DNA of 64,000 bases from Bacteroidota bacterium (GCA_013359235.1 JABWCE010000013.1:1-64000), one strand, 5' to 3'. Positions 50,388-59,437 are shown, counted from the stretch's first letter. Notes: a model not told the origin generated them from the sequence alone. A program made the numbers and translations.

Positions 50388-51116
50388 TTAAAAATTTGGG
50401 CTTAAAGAATATTTGCTGTAAAAATCAATTATTTCTTCGGCTGCTTCATTAGCTGTATCAACAACTTTTAATAAAAAAATATCTTCAGTATCTGCGTTAT
50501 TTTCTTGGTCAATCAATACATTTTTAATCCAATCAATCAAACCATTCCAATAATCTTTACCTACAAGTACTATTGGAAATTTTTCAACTTTGCGGGTTTG
50601 AACAAGAGTGAGGGCTTCAAAAAGCTCGTCGAGTGTGCCAAAACCACCGGGCAATACTATAAAACCTTGAGCGTATTTCATAAACATTACTTTTCTAACA
50701 AAGAAAAATTTAAACTGAATTAATTTATCATAATCTATGAATTTGTTTGGAAATTGCTCAAAAGGCAAATTGATGTTTAATCCTACTGATTTACCGCCCG
50801 ATTCTGTTGCACCTTTATTAGCAGCTTCCATAATTCCAGGACCGCCTCCTGTAATTACACCTAAGCCAACTTTACTCAAAATTGATGCAATTTCGTGAGC
50901 TTGTTCATAATATTTTGTTCCTGGTTTAGTCCGTGCCGAACCAAAAATTGAAACACATGGGCCTATTCGGGCAAGTGTATCATAACCATCAACAAATTCA
51001 CTCATTATTTTAAATATGTTCCAACTGTCTGAGCTTTTTATTTCCGGCCATTTTTGCAATTCAAATGCTTTCTTTATTTTTTTATCAAGATGAAAATGAT
51101 TTTTGTTTTTTCTCAT
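50388..51116 (-). CDS. LOG-family nucleotide phosphoribohydrolase-like protein
   Basis: This 242-residue Rossmann protein has GGGPGIMEAANKGA and PGGFGTLDELFEAL, the two signatures of LOG (TIGR00730-type) proteins. Members release the base from cytokinin or other nucleoside monophosphates. The bacterial substrate here is unknown, so the old label lysine decarboxylase should not be used. It is head-to-head with a clear paralogue at 51228. ATG 51116 is preferred to a TTG at 51128. Confidence 0.9.
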   Translation of the reverse strand: MRKNKNHFHLDKKIKKAFELQKWPEIKSSDSWNIFKIMSEFVDGYDTLARIGPCVSIFGSARTKPGTKYYEQAHEIASILSKVGLGVITGGGPGIMEAANKGATESGGKSVGLNINLPFEQFPNKFIDYDKLIQFKFFFVRKVMFMKYAQGFIVLPGGFGTLDELFEALTLVQTRKVEKFPIVLVGKDYWNGLIDWIKNVLIDQENNADTEDIFLLKVVDTANEAAEEIIDFYSKYSLSPNF

Positions 51117-51227
51117 TTTTTTATGCAAATCAAGATAATAAGTGATTTATTTAAAAACAAATTGACAAATAATTTAAAATTTTTAAATATTGTATTTTCA
51201 ATAAGCATTTAGTTTTATTATTGTCTA

Positions 51228-51953
51228 ATGTCAAAATCTAAAGAAGTTATAAAATTTCTTGATGGACCACAATCAAGACTCAGTGATTTATGGTTTGTCA
51301 TAAAAATTACATTTCAATTTATTAAAGGGTTTAGAGTACTTCATTTTGTAGGACCATGTATAACCATATTTGGATCTGCCAGATTTAACTACGAAAATGA
51401 ATATTATAAGGCTACACAAGCTATTGCCGGCAAAATTGCACATTTGGGGTTTACAATAATGACAGGTGGCGGACCCGGAATTATGGAGGCTGCAAATCGT
51501 GGAGCAAAAGACGTTGGGGGAAAATCAGTTGGTTGTAATATTGAATTACCTTTTGAACAGAAACCTAACATTTACATGGATAAGGCTGTAGATATCAGAT
51601 ATTTTTTTGTGAGAAAAACATTACTTTTAAAATATTCTTATGGTTTTGTTGTAATGCCTGGTGGTTTTGGCACACTCGACGAACTATTTGAAGCATTAAC
51701 ATTGATACAAACAAATAAAATCAAAAAATTTCCAATTGCAATTTTCAGTCGGCATTATCATAATGAGCTAATCAAATATATTGATAAAATGTGCTTTGAG
51801 GGAACTATTTCTCCCGAAGATAAACATTTGTATTTAGTATCTGATGACGAAGATGAAATAGTTGAGCATATTAAAAATAATTCAATTAAGCCATTTGGTC
51901 TTAAAATAAAACGCAAAGCATGGAGATTGCTTGGTGAGTATAAATCTTCCTGA
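51228..51953 (+). CDS. LOG-family protein, paralogue of the divergent gene
   Basis: This 241-residue protein shares with its neighbour the segments GPC.(S/T)IFGSAR, TGGGPGIMEAAN.GA, GGKSVG.NI.LPFEQ and PGGFGTLDELFEALTL.QT. The C-terminal ~60 residues and the N-terminus differ. The same fold and active-site motifs imply a phosphoribohydrolase-type activity. The gene is divergent from the first copy across a 111-base spacer that holds at most weak -7-like boxes on both strands. Confidence 0.9.
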   Translation: MSKSKEVIKFLDGPQSRLSDLWFVIKITFQFIKGFRVLHFVGPCITIFGSARFNYENEYYKATQAIAGKIAHLGFTIMTGGGPGIMEAANRGAKDVGGKSVGCNIELPFEQKPNIYMDKAVDIRYFFVRKTLLLKYSYGFVVMPGGFGTLDELFEALTLIQTNKIKKFPIAIFSRHYHNELIKYIDKMCFEGTISPEDKHLYLVSDDEDEIVEHIKNNSIKPFGLKIKRKAWRLLGEYKSS

Positions 51954-52039
51954 TTTTTAAAATTAAATTTTTATTCACAATTAATTTAGTTCAACAATTG
52001 TAATGACAACCACTAATGATAATTTTATTGATAAAATAT

Positions 52040-52069
52040 TTTGCTTAAATATAACTTTGCACTTTAGAA
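52040..52069 (+). promoter_or_regulatory. promoter of the amidotransferase/NAD kinase operon (TTTG-N18-TAACTTTG)
   Basis: TTTG (52040-52043), an 18-base spacer and TAACTTTG (52062-52069) followed by CA match the Bacteroidota consensus. The TTG start codon at 52083 lies 13 bases after the box. Confidence 0.75.
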
Positions 52070-52082
52070 TTAAAATTGAAAT

Positions 52083-52664
52083 TTGCTATTATTAATAGAT
52101 AATTACGACTCTTTCACATACAATCTAAGCGATTATTTTTATCAATTGGAGCAAGAACAGTTAATTATAAGAAACGATGAAAAAGATGCCGAAGAACTAT
52201 CAGCATTTAATTTTTCTGGTATTGTTTTATCACCTGGACCCGGAACTCCTCAAAACTCTGGTAATTTAATGAAAATTATAGAATATTGGCATGAAAAAGT
52301 GCCTATATTAGGTATTTGTCTTGGTCATCAGGCTTTGGGTTGCTATTTTGGTGCAAAACTTATAAAAACACATTTTCCTATGCACGGCAAAATTTCGGAA
52401 ACTGAACTTAAAAAACACCCAATGTGGAACGATATACCCAATAAAATAAATGTTTGCAGATACCATTCTTTGGCAATAGATATAAGCAAATGCAATAATA
52501 TTACTCAAACTGCCGTTTGCAGTAATGACAATATAAATATGGCATTTGCTCATAAATACTTACCAATTTGGGGAATTCAGTTTCATCCCGAAGCAATTCT
52601 TACCGAATATGGTTTACAAATTTTAAAAAATTGGTTAAATGCTTTTATTTTGCATAAAAAATAA
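52083..52664 (+). CDS. class I glutamine amidotransferase, PabA/TrpG type
   Basis: This 193-residue protein has the opening LLLIDNYDSFTYNL, SPGPGTP, the nucleophile C79 in GICLGHQALG and the late FHPEAILTEYG with the catalytic His-Glu. It supplies ammonia from glutamine to an aminodeoxychorismate or anthranilate synthase. No synthase partner is adjacent, so folate versus tryptophan cannot be decided. The start is a TTG at 52083, fixed by the promoter just upstream and by the conserved first residues. The next gene starts 3 bases after its stop. Confidence 0.9.
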   Translation: MLLLIDNYDSFTYNLSDYFYQLEQEQLIIRNDEKDAEELSAFNFSGIVLSPGPGTPQNSGNLMKIIEYWHEKVPILGICLGHQALGCYFGAKLIKTHFPMHGKISETELKKHPMWNDIPNKINVCRYHSLAIDISKCNNITQTAVCSNDNINMAFAHKYLPIWGIQFHPEAILTEYGLQILKNWLNAFILHKK

Positions 52665-52667
52665 AAA

Positions 52668-53327
52668 GTGATAATAAAAAATCTAGCTGACAATCTCATA
52701 TATCCACTAAAATCTGCCGATACAGTTAGATTTGCACTTGAGTCATTTGAAATTTTAAAACAAGAAATTTTGCCTGTAATAGAAAGCGATGAACTTTTAG
52801 GTTTTGTTTTCAAAAATGATATTTTAAAAATAAACAGTAGTCGCAAAATCAGAAGTTTTGTAAGAATTGAAAGCAATTTTGTAGTAAACGAAAATTTTCA
52901 TTTTTTTGAAGCAATAAATATTTTTTACAGGTACAAAATTCCTTTTCTGATCACTGTAAACAACCAAAACCAATACACAGGAAATATTTCTATACAAAGC
53001 ATTTTAAATTATCTTGCATCAAGCTATACTTTGCAAGCCGAAGGAAGTGTTATCAACATAAAAGTTTTGTCGGGCAACTATTCGCTTAACGAACTAAATA
53101 GAATAATTGAAAGCGAAGACGCAAAAATTATAGGTTTAGAAATTTTTAAAATACCAGAAACAAGTTTGCTTATTTTAAATATAAAACTCAATACTTTGTA
53201 TATTGATAGAATTGTTTTTTCATTGCAGCGCTTTGGTTATGAAATTACCGATACATTTTTTAACCGAAGCATTGTAAACGATGTAGAAGACCGCTACCAG
53301 TCGCTTGTAAAGTTTCTGGAATTATAG
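52668..53327 (+). CDS. CBS-domain protein with C-terminal ACT-like region
   Basis: This 219-residue protein has an N-terminal pair of CBS-like modules (about 5-125; PLKSADTVRFALE and later ILPVIESDELLGFVFKNDIL). A further ~80 residues (about 135-215) have an ACT-like strand-helix pattern (SVINIKVLSGNYSLNELNRIIES). CBS pairs bind adenosine-type ligands and ACT domains bind amino acids, so it is likely a small-molecule sensor. CBS genes next to NAD kinase are common in Bacteroidota. The start is a GTG at 52668, 3 bases after the previous stop. Confidence 0.8.
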   Translation: MIIKNLADNLIYPLKSADTVRFALESFEILKQEILPVIESDELLGFVFKNDILKINSSRKIRSFVRIESNFVVNENFHFFEAINIFYRYKIPFLITVNNQNQYTGNISIQSILNYLASSYTLQAEGSVINIKVLSGNYSLNELNRIIESEDAKIIGLEIFKIPETSLLILNIKLNTLYIDRIVFSLQRFGYEITDTFFNRSIVNDVEDRYQSLVKFLEL

Positions 53328-53331
53328 AAAA

Positions 53332-54774
53332 GTGCTAAAAACAATTAAAATTAATACAACAATTTATCTAAGGTTATTATTAGTTTTATCATTTGTTTTT
53401 TCTTTCAAAATATCATTTTCGAAAAAAGACTATTACATTATTGTTGATTCGATAATTATAAACGGAAACAAACTCACTAAAGCTTATGTAATTCAAAACG
53501 AAATTCTGCTAAAACATAAAGAAATATATAAAAAATCTGAACTTAACGATTTGATATTGCAAAGCAAAAATTTGCTAATAAATACCAACCTATTCATTTT
53601 TTGCGACATTAGCTTTATTGAATATAAATACCAGCATATTTTCTTAAACATAAATGTAACCGAAAACTGGTATTTATGGCCCATTCCGAGTTTTGAACTT
53701 TCTGACAGAAATTTTAAACAATGGCAATTGATGGATTATAAACTTAACAGAACCAATTACGGGATGTATCTGTTCAAATACAATCTTAAAGGGAGGAACG
53801 AAACCTTAAAACTGGCTTTTATCAATGGTTACACACGCAAATACGCCTTGTATTTTTTAAAGCCTTATTTTTTTAAAAATTTAAAACTCGGTGCCGAATT
53901 TTCATCTTCATTTAAGCAAAACAAAGAAATTTGGTACATTACCAAAAACAATAAAATTCAATTTTACAAAAACTACGAAAAACCTATAATTCAACGTTGG
54001 GAAAACAATGTATCACTCATAGTAAGAAGAAATAATTTTATGACTGAAAAATGGGAAATTGAATATAATAATATAAAAATTGATAAAAAGATAATATATG
54101 ACAGCCTAAACAAAAACTTTTTGCTTGGAGGCAATAAGCAAAACGAAATATATATTAAACAAACCATGAATTATGAAAAAAGAAACAACAAATATTACCC
54201 ACTTACAGGTTTCTATTTAAAAAATGAACTAAAACTCGGCTCTATAAGTAGCGAAAACTCGGCAGAAATAATAAGTGAAACATTCGAGGCCGCATATTAT
54301 AGCCAAATTGCCAAAAGACTTTATTTATCAGGTTTTTTTAAGGGCAAATTAACTAATCAATTAATGTCATACATCCCGTATTACAATTTTAAAGCTTTGG
54401 GTTATACCGATTATGTAAGGGGCTATGAGCAATATGTAATAGACGGACATGCATTTTTATTGGCAAAAGCCAACATAAAGTTTGCTTTGATAAATCAATA
54501 TAAATTAAAAATTCCTTTTAAATTGAATAAAAAATACATTAGTTTGCCTATCGGAACTTATTTAAATTTGTTTACAGACTGGGGAAAAACATACAATAAC
54601 CAATGGCAGGAGAAATTTTACGGATTTAATAATACTTTGGCTAATAAAAATTTATTAGGATATGGCTGTGGTATAGATTTTTTGGCATTGAACGATAAAA
54701 TATTGAGAGTTGAATATTCGCAGAATATTTTGGAAGAAAAAAATATAAATCTTCATTTTAAAAAAGCATTTTAA
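53332..54774 (+). CDS. Omp85-superfamily outer-membrane protein with one POTRA domain
   Basis: This 480-residue protein has a signal-type hydrophobic N-terminus, one POTRA domain (about 35-115: IIVDSIIINGNKLTKAYVIQNEI), then a 16-strand-type beta-barrel region. The motif DYVRGYEQYV matches the conserved VRGY/F element of the Omp85 barrel lumen loop, and the chain ends in phenylalanine, as BAM substrates do. It is smaller than BamA (which has five POTRAs), so it is more likely a TamA- or TpsB-like or phylum-specific member. The start is GTG 53332, 4 bases after the CBS gene. Confidence 0.82.
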   Translation: MLKTIKINTTIYLRLLLVLSFVFSFKISFSKKDYYIIVDSIIINGNKLTKAYVIQNEILLKHKEIYKKSELNDLILQSKNLLINTNLFIFCDISFIEYKYQHIFLNINVTENWYLWPIPSFELSDRNFKQWQLMDYKLNRTNYGMYLFKYNLKGRNETLKLAFINGYTRKYALYFLKPYFFKNLKLGAEFSSSFKQNKEIWYITKNNKIQFYKNYEKPIIQRWENNVSLIVRRNNFMTEKWEIEYNNIKIDKKIIYDSLNKNFLLGGNKQNEIYIKQTMNYEKRNNKYYPLTGFYLKNELKLGSISSENSAEIISETFEAAYYSQIAKRLYLSGFFKGKLTNQLMSYIPYYNFKALGYTDYVRGYEQYVIDGHAFLLAKANIKFALINQYKLKIPFKLNKKYISLPIGTYLNLFTDWGKTYNNQWQEKFYGFNNTLANKNLLGYGCGIDFLALNDKILRVEYSQNILEEKNINLHFKKAF

Positions 54775-55659
54775 ATGAAAATAGGAATTTATGCTAGAGC
54801 ATTAAAAAACAAACAGGCAAATGAATGTTTGCAAAACCTTATGAAAAACCTCAGAAATAAGAATATTGAGATTTTTTTACATAAAAATGTTTCAGAATAC
54901 TTTTCAGATACAAAAACCACGGTTGATGAAAAATTTGAGGTATTTAACGAACAAAATATAACTCAAACCAAAATAGATTATTTGCTATGTATTGGCGGTG
55001 ATGGTACCATTTTAGATACTTTAGATATTGTAAGAGATACAGGTATCCCGGTTATGGGTTTTAATACCGGAAGGCTTGGCTATCTAACCACATCTAATAC
55101 CGAAAATATTGATAAAGTAATTGATGAACTTATTTTAAAATCATACAGAATTGATAAAAGAACCTTATTGAAACTTGAAGCAGACCAAGAGCTTTTCAGC
55201 GGGTTTCCTTATGCTTTAAATGATTTTGTAATTCATAAAAAAGACAGTACAAGCATGATTATAGTTCATACATATTTGAATGGTGAATTTATGAATTCGT
55301 ACTGGGCTGATGGACTTATTATAGCTACACCTACAGGCTCTTCGGCTTATTCGTTAAGTTGCGGTGGACCAATACTCATACCAAAATCTGCAAGTTTTGT
55401 AATTACACCTATTGCACCTCACAATTTGAGTGCAAGACCCGTAGTAATACCCGACAATACAGTTCTTACATTTGAAATTGAAGGAAGAGTGAAAAGCTAT
55501 TTGCTTAGCCTCGACAGCAAAAGTTGCTCAATAAAAAAAGGAACTCAAATAGCAGTACGAAAAGCTGATTTTGCTTTTAATTTGATAAGACTTGGTGACG
55601 AAAATTACCTTGATTCGCTAAGAAACAAAATGATGTGGGGCCAGGATATTAGAAATTAA
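54775..55659 (+). CDS. nadK: NAD kinase
   Basis: This 294-residue protein has the kinase motif GGDGT (about residues 74-78) in LLCIGGDGTILD, NTGRLGYL and TPTGSSAYSLSCGGPI, all typical of NAD kinase. It phosphorylates NAD to NADP in the cytoplasm. It follows the Omp85 gene without any gap. The stop overlaps, on the opposite strand, the stop of the response-regulator gene in a shared TTAA. Confidence 0.96.
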   Translation: MKIGIYARALKNKQANECLQNLMKNLRNKNIEIFLHKNVSEYFSDTKTTVDEKFEVFNEQNITQTKIDYLLCIGGDGTILDTLDIVRDTGIPVMGFNTGRLGYLTTSNTENIDKVIDELILKSYRIDKRTLLKLEADQELFSGFPYALNDFVIHKKDSTSMIIVHTYLNGEFMNSYWADGLIIATPTGSSAYSLSCGGPILIPKSASFVITPIAPHNLSARPVVIPDNTVLTFEIEGRVKSYLLSLDSKSCSIKKGTQIAVRKADFAFNLIRLGDENYLDSLRNKMMWGQDIRN

Positions 55660-56696
55660 TACAATAAATGTTTTAGCTTTTCGCGATTTATTATCGTAAT
55701 TTTTCCTTCTTTTATTTCAATTAATTTTTCTGATTTAAAATCGCTAATTGTTCTTATAAGCGACTCGGTTGCTATTCCTATATAACTTGCAAGTTCTTCG
55801 CGTTTTATTTCAAGCAGTGCATCGGTTTCAATATTTCTGAACTTTGAATCAATTTCAATCAAGGTTTTGGCTACTCTCTTTCTAAGATTTCCATAAGCCA
55901 TTATTACAAGTTTATCTTCTTTCTCTTTAATATTTTTAGCAATTGTTTTTATCAATGTATTTGCAACATTTATATCAGAAAAAATCAATTGCATAAATTC
56001 TTCCTTAGGCAAACCAATAACATCGGCATCTTCAATAACAATGGCTGTTTCGTCGTATATTCCATTTCCCAAAAGTGTAAGATATCCCATAAAATCATTT
56101 GCACCGTAAATATCTAAAATTAGTTCTTTGCCTTCTTCGCTAATTTTCACACATTTTACCTTGCCTTTCTTAATAAGATATACGCTTTTGGCATATTTTC
56201 CCTCTTTAAACAACACTTCTTTTTTGGCAAGTTTTTGGCTAATGCCAAATTCTTCAAAAATTTGGTTTATATCAATGCTTTCTTGATTATTTTGGATATC
56301 ACGTGTTTTTTCACTCAACTCGCTTCTTTTAAACCTTGACTCTATAGCATTGAGTAATTCTACATCTTCAAAGGGTTTGGTTATAAAATCGTCAGCTCCC
56401 ATTTCCATTCCTTTTCTAAAATCTGACCTTTCGGTTTTTGCTGTTAAAAAAATAAACGGAATATTTCTGGTAGAATCGCCTTTTCTGATTAGGTGGAGCA
56501 ATGCAAATCCATCCATTTCGGGCATCATAATATCGCAGATTATCATATCCGGATTTTTTTTTATTGCAATTTCGTAGCCTTTTTTTCCATTTTCGCAATT
56601 ATATGTTTTATACCCTGAAAGTTCTAAAATTTCGACTATATTTTCTCTTATATCATCGTGATCTTCTATAATTAATATAACTTTTTTGGTGTTCAT
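55656..56696 (-). CDS. receiver-CRP/FNR fusion response regulator
   Basis: This 346-residue protein has a receiver domain (1-122) with phosphoacceptor D55, T85 and K107, a linker, a cyclic-nucleotide-binding-type beta-roll (about 145-255: KEVLFKEGKYAKSVYLIKKGKV) and a CRP-type helix-turn-helix (about 290-335: REELASYIGIATESLIRTI). The recognition helix keeps the E-x-x-x-R pattern of the CRP/FNR family (E311, R315). The FNR iron-sulfur cysteine pattern is absent. Phosphorylation by the kinase encoded 7 bases upstream is the likely input. This receiver-cNMP-HTH fusion is less common than stand-alone CRP proteins. Confidence 0.92.
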   Translation of the reverse strand: MNTKKVILIIEDHDDIRENIVEILELSGYKTYNCENGKKGYEIAIKKNPDMIICDIMMPEMDGFALLHLIRKGDSTRNIPFIFLTAKTERSDFRKGMEMGADDFITKPFEDVELLNAIESRFKRSELSEKTRDIQNNQESIDINQIFEEFGISQKLAKKEVLFKEGKYAKSVYLIKKGKVKCVKISEEGKELILDIYGANDFMGYLTLLGNGIYDETAIVIEDADVIGLPKEEFMQLIFSDINVANTLIKTIAKNIKEKEDKLVIMAYGNLRKRVAKTLIEIDSKFRNIETDALLEIKREELASYIGIATESLIRTISDFKSEKLIEIKEGKITIINREKLKHLLY

Positions 56697-56703
56697 TTTT
56701 TTT

Positions 56704-58254
56704 TTAATTTTTTGGAATTGAAAAAATAACTCTTGTGCCTTCGTTCAATTTACTTTCAATTTTTATTTTTCCTTTTAATAAATCCAGATGGCGTTTTACA
56801 ATGTGCAAACCAAGACCTGTACCTTGTATGTTCACTGCATTTTTTGACCTGAAAAACGTTGTAAACAAATTCTCTTTGTCTTCATCCGGTATCCCTATTC
56901 CATTATCTTTTATTGTAATTGTAAGCATATCGGGCGTGTTTTCACAATTTATTTCAATTTTGCCATCAGGATATGAAAACTTAATGGCATTAGTCAGCAA
57001 ATTTATGCAAATATTTTTAAGGAGATTTTTATCTGTTTCTATTGTATGACTTCCTTTAAAAGTAAATTCAATGTTTTGTTCAGGTTTTTTTAAAATTTCA
57101 ACTTCGTCAATTGCATGATTAACAATTTCGGTAATGCTTTCTTCATTCAACTGTACATTTATTTTGTTTTCTTCAAGTTTGCCAAATGATAAAAAATCTT
57201 CAAGTATCTCGTTTAGATAGCGTACTGATTCTTTTATTTTTTTAATATGGATATCTCTTTTGCTTTGTTCATCAGAAAGTATGTAGCGTTGCAAAATATT
57301 AGCCGAAGAAAGTATGGTGCTAAGTGGAGTGCGAAACTCGTGTGATGCCATTGAAACAAAACTGCTTTTTATTTCACTCATTTCTTTTTCTTTTTCAAGG
57401 GCATCTTTTAGCTCAAGCTGAGATTTTTCAAGGTTTTGCATTACTTGCTTTAAATTGTTGGTTCGTTCATTCACTTTCTCTTCAAGTTCTTCATTTAATC
57501 TCGCAAGTTGGTCGGTCATTTGTTCAAGTGATTCATTTTTCTGGATAATTATTTTTTCGGAGTTTTTTCTTACAGTAATATCAATAATAAATGCTATTAC
57601 AAAAGTTTTATTTTGGTCATGGTAAGTACTTAGGCTTATTTCTACCGGAAAAACTGAACTGTCTTTTTTTACTCCCATTAAGTCACGCCCCGCCCCCATT
57701 TGCCTGTTTGACGGTGATTTTAAAAAATCCATTCTCATTTTAGGGTGCATATTTTTTTGACTCGCAGGTATAAGTATTTCTACAGGTTTGTTTTTTAGCT
57801 CTGTTTCGGTATATCCAAATAATACACATGCTTTGGGGTTTGCCATTATTATTCTGCCTCTGTCATCGGTAATTAAAATACCTTCGGTAGAGTATTCATA
57901 AAGTAGAAAAAAATGCTTTAAACTTTGTTTTATGTTGTAGTTTAAGTCTAAAATAAACAGCGATACAATAGTACTAATGAAAATAAGAAATAATGTTCCC
58001 CAGTAAATCATTCGGTCTTCATTTACAAGGTTTTGCTCTTTAAAAATTATTGGTAGCAAACCAAAAAGTAAACCAACTCCAAGTCCACTGTACAATGTAA
58101 TTTTCTTATTGTTAAAAACAAGACTTATAAAAATAAGATTGATAAATACAAGATTTAAGGTTTTAAAATCACCTGTAAGAGCACCTAAAAGCATTATAAG
58201 CGTAAAGGTTGATAATATTACGAAAGTTACAGAGTTTTTCTTAAAATCTGCCAT
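56704..58254 (-). CDS. PAS-domain sensor histidine kinase with FixL-like residues
   Basis: This 516-residue protein has about four membrane spans (about 10-105), a PAS domain (about 115-230), a coiled coil (240-295), a dimerisation domain with phosphorylated H305 in SMASHEFRTPLS, and an ATPase domain (NLLTNAIKFS, DNGIGIP, GTGLGLHI). In the PAS domain, H170 and R190 sit in the same places and at the same 20-residue spacing as the heme ligand and oxygen-contacting Arg of FixL. The segment GAGRDLMGVKKDSSVFPVE is close to FixL. Many non-heme PAS domains share part of this motif, so heme binding is a hypothesis. It forms an operon with the receiver-CRP regulator. Confidence 0.9.
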   Translation of the reverse strand: MADFKKNSVTFVILSTFTLIMLLGALTGDFKTLNLVFINLIFISLVFNNKKITLYSGLGVGLLFGLLPIIFKEQNLVNEDRMIYWGTLFLIFISTIVSLFILDLNYNIKQSLKHFFLLYEYSTEGILITDDRGRIIMANPKACVLFGYTETELKNKPVEILIPASQKNMHPKMRMDFLKSPSNRQMGAGRDLMGVKKDSSVFPVEISLSTYHDQNKTFVIAFIIDITVRKNSEKIIIQKNESLEQMTDQLARLNEELEEKVNERTNNLKQVMQNLEKSQLELKDALEKEKEMSEIKSSFVSMASHEFRTPLSTILSSANILQRYILSDEQSKRDIHIKKIKESVRYLNEILEDFLSFGKLEENKINVQLNEESITEIVNHAIDEVEILKKPEQNIEFTFKGSHTIETDKNLLKNICINLLTNAIKFSYPDGKIEINCENTPDMLTITIKDNGIGIPDEDKENLFTTFFRSKNAVNIQGTGLGLHIVKRHLDLLKGKIKIESKLNEGTRVIFSIPKN

Positions 58255-58357
58255 TTTATTCTTTTTCTTTTATCATTCAATTTTGCAATAAATAAATCAT
58301 TTCCAACTATCACTATATTTCTTTTTTATAAAATAAAATTAGTCAATATTTTGTTTT

Positions 58358-59437
58358 TTATCTTGAGAAAATAATAATAAATATCAAAGCAGAAACTAAA
58401 ATCATTAACAATAAATTTGTAATAATACGGCGGTGAAACAGAGGTTTTATACCATTCTCAAGCATATTTTCGGTAGTAAACAAAATTAATCCTTTTTGTT
58501 TTTTTAATTCACCCATTACACTATTGCACTCGTCAATACACGATGTACACATTATACATTCGCGTTGTATTCCGTTTCGTATGTCTATAGCCATTGGGCA
58601 TACTTTTATACATCTTAAACAATCAGTACATTCACCAATTTTAATTTTAGTTTGGTCATTTTCCAAAACTCCCCTTGGTTCGCCTCTTTTGTAATCGTAA
58701 GCTATAAGCAAAGTATCTTTGTCAAATAACACATTTTGCAAACGGCTGTACGGACAAAAATTTATACAAGCTTTTTGTCTTAAAAATGCAAAAATGCAGT
58801 AAATGATAATTGAAAAAATTATTACACCCGAAAGCCCTGTGATATGGTTTTGTATTGAACCATTTATAATAATAACTAATTCTCTGAAACCAATTATATA
58901 CGACAAAATAATGTTGGCAATGATAAATGATAAGATATAAAAAACTATTTGTTTTAATATTTTCAAAGTTTTTTCAACCAATTGAGGACTATACTTTTTG
59001 TTTTCATCTTTTTTTCTATCAAACAAATACTCTATTTTTCTGAAAAGCATTTCCATCAGTACCGTTTGCGGGCAAAACCATCCACAGAAAACCCTTCCAA
59101 AAACCGTTGTAAACAATAGTATAAACGCAGCAAAGAGTATTAATATCAAACCAAAATAATAAAACTCACCAGGCTCAAATACTTGTCCGTAAATTATGAA
59201 TTCTGATTTAAAAAAATTGAGTAAAATAAATGGCTTTCCCTTGTAATAAACAAAGGGTAAACATGCAAAAATTAAAAAAAATAAAAGGCTTACCCAAGTT
59301 CTTAATTTGTATAATTTACCATCAGGTTTTTCAACACACAGTTTGCCTTTTTCTATATTAGTTTCAAAAATGTTATTTTTAAAAAACAGCAAATACTTTT
59401 TGAGTGAAATACCATGTTTACCTGAAACTATGCCCAT
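58358..59437 (-). CDS. ccoG: CcoG/FixG-type cytochrome oxidase accessory protein, lacking the C-terminal domain
   Basis: This 359-residue polytopic protein has the CcoG signature C118-G-W-F-C122-PQTVLMEMLFR, then C224/C228 (CINFCPY) and two 4Fe-4S cysteine sets (C270-273-276-280 and C294-297-300-304). CcoG reduces and hands on copper for cbb3 oxidase assembly. The usual protein is about 460-480 residues with a periplasmic Ig-like C-terminal domain. This one stops right after the last membrane span, with no room downstream for the missing part. No ccoNOP genes are in the window. Confidence 0.9.
   Translation of the reverse strand: MGIVSGKHGISLKKYLLFFKNNIFETNIEKGKLCVEKPDGKLYKLRTWVSLLFFLIFACLPFVYYKGKPFILLNFFKSEFIIYGQVFEPGEFYYFGLILILFAAFILLFTTVFGRVFCGWFCPQTVLMEMLFRKIEYLFDRKKDENKKYSPQLVEKTLKILKQIVFYILSFIIANIILSYIIGFRELVIIINGSIQNHITGLSGVIIFSIIIYCIFAFLRQKACINFCPYSRLQNVLFDKDTLLIAYDYKRGEPRGVLENDQTKIKIGECTDCLRCIKVCPMAIDIRNGIQRECIMCTSCIDECNSVMGELKKQKGLILFTTENMLENGIKPLFHRRIITNLLLMILVSALIFIIIFSR

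Noticed and set aside
50388-51116. Lysine decarboxylase
   Set aside because: This old label for LOG-family proteins comes from mis-annotation; the PGGxGTxxE and GGGxGIME motifs indicate phosphoribohydrolase-type proteins.
58255-58357. A frameshifted remainder of ccoG downstream of its stop
   Set aside because: The gap is only about 100 bases, is AT-rich, and cannot hold the missing domain of roughly 110 residues.
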